A stretch of DNA of 64,000 bases from Mycetocola_B reblochoni. GTDB lineage: Bacteria > Actinomycetota > Actinomycetes > Actinomycetales > Microbacteriaceae. This document shows, piece after piece, positions 60,464 to 64,000 of the stretch. Below the pieces are notes generated by a model that was not told the origin of the DNA, ran no database searches, and was given only the letters and a program-made list of their open reading frames with translations. A program made the translations under genes and the position numbers. Position 1 is the stretch's first letter. Every line of letters begins with the position of its first letter. Location: contig NZ_RCUW01000005.1 of NCBI RefSeq assembly GCF_003667525.1, positions 225,394 to 289,393 of the forward strand, read 5' to 3'.

Positions 60464-61342
60464 CTAGAACACGCTGCGATACGCCGGACGGAACCGGCCT
60501 GTAATGCGGGAGCCCGACGCCTGGCCCGTGACCGTGGCGCGCACCTGGCGGACACCCGCCGGCATCGATGGGAATCGTGGAGCCGGGCCGATCTTCGAGT
60601 ACGCGTCCCCGCCGGACCCGTCCTGAACGGTGAACCCGCCCGCCTGCGACGCCCGGATGATGACAGCCTCAGCGCTCGTGAGCGCTCCGATGACGAACCG
60701 GTCGCCGCCCACCGTGATCTCGGCGCGAGTGAACGGGCCGACGGCCTCCCACTCGAGCGGCACCGCGACGTCGCCCGGGTTCGTCACGGTGAGCTCACCG
60801 GACGGTGCACCCGCAGTCAGCGGGATCGTCGCCAGGTTGGTGAGCAGCGGCACGCCCTCGAGCGGTGGCGTGATCGCGAAGTCACGCGTCTCCGTGTCCC
60901 GCCAGTACGGCTTCGGGGCCGTCGCGGTGAGGTCGAACACCGTCCACCGCTCGCCCGTCTCCGTGTACGTCTCCTCGAAACCGGAGGTCACGTAGAACGG
61001 AAGCTCGAGCACCCGCCCGGTCGCGTACGTGGCGCGCAGACGCGGATAAGGCAAGCCCGGTTGCGCATGCGTCGCAGCCTCGAGGCGGCGCTGCTTGTCA
61101 GCCATGTCGAAACGATCCACCGCGTCGATACCGACCGGCAGATTAAACGAACGCGCCTGCACCCGGAAGTTGCGCACGATCAGCCCACCGCCGGCGGAAT
61201 CCCGCGCATTGACGTCGACGCCCGGCGCCCCGAACCCGACGACCCCCGTCATGAGACGGAAGTCGCCGGGATCGTTCACGCCGGACGCGAGAGGCACCAC
61301 ATCGCCGACAGGGGAGACGATGACGAACTCGATGCCGGCCAC
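60464..61342 (-). CDS. Distal tail (Dit-like) phage protein
   Basis: 292 residues. The N-terminal half fits the Sipho_tail/Dit family (GVDVNARDSAGGGLIVRNFR, then RLEAATHAQPG), and the C-terminal half holds a beta-sandwich with NPGDVAVPLEWEAVG, as in Dit proteins with a galectin-like domain. It connects the tail tube to the tip. Position between tape measure and Gp37-like protein is the conserved siphovirus order. Confidence 0.8.
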   Translation of the reverse strand: MAGIEFVIVSPVGDVVPLASGVNDPGDFRLMTGVVGFGAPGVDVNARDSAGGGLIVRNFRVQARSFNLPVGIDAVDRFDMADKQRRLEAATHAQPGLPYPRLRATYATGRVLELPFYVTSGFEETYTETGERWTVFDLTATAPKPYWRDTETRDFAITPPLEGVPLLTNLATIPLTAGAPSGELTVTNPGDVAVPLEWEAVGPFTRAEITVGGDRFVIGALTSAEAVIIRASQAGGFTVQDGSGGDAYSKIGPAPRFPSMPAGVRQVRATVTGQASGSRITGRFRPAYRSVF

Positions 61343-61345
61343 GCC

Positions 61346-63877
61346 CTACCTCCTCGTCCGCATGCGTGCCCGTGCCGCGTACGCGCGCCGTGTCAGCCGT
61401 GTGAGCTGCTGCTCATCGCTGATCGGCGCCGACGACGGAGCGGCGTGGTAGTTGACCTGCATCGTGTCTCCTTTGTTCGTGATGTTCGGCGCGGGCGACG
61501 ACGTCAACGGTGAACCCATCCGACGGTTGACCTTCTCCATCAGGTCGATGTTCCGGGCTCGCATCGACGGCTTCCCCGAGATGTATGCCTCCCAGCCCGT
61601 CTCCGGTTCCGCCCAGAGGATGTTCTGACCGCCGGTAGCGATCTGAGACACCCGTGGGCCACCGTTCGCGAACGCCGTGATCATGCCGCCGTCTGCGAAC
61701 GCCAGTCCCTTGCCGGAGTTCAGCGCCTTCGACATCGCCTTGATGAGCCGATCCGTTTCCTTGCCCATGCGGGCCTGGACAGCCTTCGCGTCCTTCTTCG
61801 CCTGGTCGGCAGCCCTCTGCGCGGTCTTCTGCTGCGCCTCGGCCTTCTTGATCAGCGAGGCGTAGTTCGCATCCGCAACGGTCTTCCCCGCCGCGTTCGA
61901 CTGGGAGTTGATCGTCTTGTACGCCGAGTTGATGGCGTTGCGGTCCGCGGTCGACGCCTTCAGCAGGGCATCCGCGACGGGCTGCCCCTCCTCGACACCG
62001 AGCTCGGCAACCTCGGCGAGGAACCCCGGCTGGTAGCCCTTCTTCTGCAGTTTCTTCAACGTGTCGGCGAACTTCTTGATCGCCGCCGCGCTCTTCTGCA
62101 TCCCGGACTTGATCGTCGATGCGGTCGGCTTCGTGGTCTTCTCGACCTCGCGCGTCTCGTAGTACGCGTTCCGGCCGGTGCCGACCTGGCGAGTCTCCTG
62201 CACCTTCTCGGTCTTCACCGCGCCGATCGTGCCGAGGTCGTAGAACCGGCGCACCGCTGACGCCACGGACGACGCCATCGACGCCGCCGCAGAGCGGAGA
62301 TCCGCGAGCTTGTCCTTCGCCTTCGACAGTGCCGTCGTCGTTCGGGTCACGGCCTTCTCCGCCTTGTCCGACTGCTTCTCGAGCTTCAGGAACTGCTTCT
62401 CGGACGACAAGCCGGTGCGGCGCAGCGATGCCGCCGAGCGCTTGCCCGACGTCTCCGCGAGCCGGAACACCTCGTCAACGAGCGACAGCCCGTTGCCCTC
62501 GCGGCCGGCGGCACGGTTCTCCCCGCGCCGCTGCGCCTGGTTCCACGACGAGCGGATGCCAGACACCCCGGACAGGAGCCGCTTCTGGTCGTCGGTGAGC
62601 CCGCCCTTGGCGAACGCCGTCACGCCGCCCTGCCTGGCGCCGGTCAGCCCGCCGTTGGCGAACATCGCGACACCGCCAAGACGCGCGGCGGCTTCCTCGA
62701 GGATCTTCCGGTTCCGTGGCTCCTGACCTGGTCGGCCGGAGACGTACGCCTCCCAGCCCGTTTCCGGTTCAGCGAACTTGTGGATCGCACCCGGCCGGCC
62801 GGCGTAGATCCCGGTCGGGAAACCACCGTTCGCGAAGGCCTGCGCCTTGCCGCCGTCGAACAGATTCCCGTTCCGGGAACCCGGGCCCTGCAGGATCAGC
62901 GGCTTACCCGCGACAGGGTCCGTGTACGCCCGCTGAATCTCCTCGACTCGGGTGACGCGGATCGTCGCCGTGTAGCTGCGGTTCGCGACCTCGGCAATCT
63001 GGTTGCCCGCGGTCTGGGCTCCCGTCTGTGTGACCTCGATGCGCCCGTCAGGGAGCTCCTGCACCTTGAACCCGAGCGCCTCAAGTTCCGCCCGTGCGCC
63101 AGCCGACGGCGCGTCGATCTTCAGCGACTTGCCCTCGGGCAGGTTCAGGACATCGGCGCCAAGCCTCAGAACCTCAAGGCGAGCTGCGTCCACGGTCCCG
63201 TCACTCGAAACCGCGAACGCGACCTGCGAGGGGAGCAAACCGAGCTCCTGAGCAAGCGTCGCCAGCTTCTTGCGGACCTCCTCATCGCCCGTGAACGAGA
63301 GGATGAACGCCTTCTCCTCTGGCTGGCCAACCCACTGGTCAACGAGGCCCTGGATCTGCTCTTTCGAAAGCCCCGCCGCCTCGCCAGCGGATCGAATGGA
63401 GTCGACGTACCCCTGAACGGCGGACTCGGCGTCTGCCTTCGTCCATGCCTCGCCCGACTCATCTGCCGCGTTGACCATGGAGACAAGCGCGTTGTCGGCG
63501 TTGTCTCGCAGGTTTGCGAAGCTCTGGTAGAGCTGGTCTCCGGATTCCGTGGTGGTGTCGATCGCGCCGGCCGAATCGATCAAGGTTGAGGCGAGATTCT
63601 TGCCGTTCTTGTCCGTCTCGGACAGCGCCTCGGAGATGCTGCGCGCGCTCTGGTCAACTGCGCGCTGCGCTTCCGCAGCGGACATGGCACCACCGTTGAG
63701 GAGATCGAGCGCCTGCCGCATCGCGTTGATGCGCTCCGTCGCCGTGTTTGTGCTGTCCGAGGCGATCCCTACGGCGGTAGCCCAGTCCTCAGCAGCCCTG
63801 GCCGAGTCGGTCATCGCCGCCCGGGCAGCCCGGTGCTTCTCCGCATCAGCACGCATCTTGTCCTGCGACTCACCTAG
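61346..63877 (-). pseudogene. Tape-measure protein, 5' part cut by an IS
   Basis: About 844 C-terminal codons of a long helical protein, open up to CTAG 63874-63877, where the insertion element starts; translation just before the break reads LGESQDKMRADAEK. The protein is Ala/Lys/Gln-rich with coiled coil, and holds two copies of AEPETGWEAY(V/I)SG(R/K)P. The FANGG(L/F) and AFANGG repeats are typical of actinophage tape measures. Without its N-terminus the phage tail cannot form unless the rest lies beyond the IS and is repaired by excision. Listed as disrupted. Confidence 0.88.
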
Positions 63878-64000
63878 GGCGTGTCTCCCATATGGTTCGT
63901 GATTGACGCGCGATTCTGGATGGGTGACTTTGGTTCTGGACTCTCGTACTCGCCGGTTGACGGACGCGCAGTGGGCGTTGATCGCCCCGCTACTGCCGTC
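63878..64000 (+). mobile_element. IS5-type insertion sequence, left end only
   Basis: Begins GGCGTGTCTCCCATATGG immediately after a CTAG target and contains a transposase start. CTAG-type targets and this protein N-terminus fit the IS5 family. The right end and the second inverted repeat lie outside the window. Confidence 0.75.
63924..64000 (+). CDS. IS5-family transposase (N-terminus, partial)
   Basis: GTG 63924 gives VTLVLDSRTRRLTDAQW followed by ALIAPLLP; the LTDAQW-LIAPLLP block is the standard N-terminus of IS5-group DDE transposases. Only 25 residues are in the window, so the catalytic triad is not visible. Inserted in opposite orientation to the tape-measure gene it breaks. Confidence 0.8.
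   Translation, partial: MTLVLDSRTRRLTDAQWALIAPLLP

Larger units (their letters stand above)
53322..64000. mobile_element. Prophage (siphovirus type), right part beyond window
   Basis: From the tRNA fragment onward: lower-GC small genes on both strands (53.4-55.3 kb), then a minus-strand block ordered tape measure, Dit-like tail, Gp37-like tail, Zn-binding small protein, tail fibre, M23 endolysin and three small membrane proteins, ending at a hairpin at 55392-55423. Integrase, repressor, head and packaging genes are not in the window. The tape-measure gene is cut by an IS, so the phage is probably defective. Confidence 0.9.

Overview
The window is about 70% GC, with short intergenic gaps, many GTG/TTG starts, many 4-bp start/stop overlaps and several leaderless promoters. 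It encodes mycothiol synthase (MshD), a GlnR-type regulator, SenX3/RegX3-like phosphate signalling and HtaA-type haem surface proteins. Together these point to an actinobacterium, most likely Microbacteriales/Microbacteriaceae. The genus cannot be fixed from the sequence alone.

Region 1 (1-5.5 kb, minus strand): the start of nagA, overlapped by an SRAP/HMCES-type gene with a one-base frameshift, then a 45-residue protein and a gluconate/idonate operon (gntP, idnO, idnD). Region 2 (5.5-16.5 kb, minus): a fructan/sucrose operon. Transcription starts near 16.44 kb at a promoter carrying two LacI-type operators and runs GH32, sugar-binding lipoprotein, two permeases, lacI, a second GH32, a Tat-exported GH32 and a PfkB fructokinase; a TSUP permease follows. 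There is no ATPase in the operon; an orphan MsmK-like ATPase lies at 50.2-51.3 kb. Region 3 (16.5-19.4 kb): a leaderless tetR/NmrA pair directly beside 19 perfect copies of a 9-bp repeat, tRNA-Lys(TTT), and a conserved unknown gene.

Region 4 (19.4-30.8 kb): an iron/haem acquisition locus. Two adjacent DtxR/IdeR-like boxes sit in the divergent promoter between an 865-residue HtaA-domain wall protein and hmuTUV, two further surface proteins and a coupled lytic transglycosylase. Region 5 (30.8-45.6 kb): phosphate and nitrogen control: pstSCAB (minus) with a PHO box, ppk with a MutT1-like hydrolase, mshD-glnR, then small membrane proteins, a nitrobindin-like protein, ygfZ and gpmA, and finally phoU divergent from senX3-regX3 with another PHO-box-like array. 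Region 6 (45.6-52.6 kb): LpqE-like lipoprotein, cysS, an RlmB-type methyltransferase, a DUF4032 protein, msmK and a DsbA-like protein.

Region 7 (52.6-64 kb): a multiply frameshifted remnant, a terminator and the 3' half of a tRNA gene that marks a probable attachment site. Beyond it lies one end of a siphovirus-type prophage. A lower-GC strip of probable lysogenic-conversion genes (small proteins, a lipoprotein, a GNAT enzyme with an overlapping partner) is followed by a minus-strand lysis and tail module (three small membrane proteins, M23 endolysin, tail fibre, Gp37-like tail protein, Dit-like protein, tape measure). The tape-measure gene is broken at a CTAG by an IS5-type element that runs off the window.
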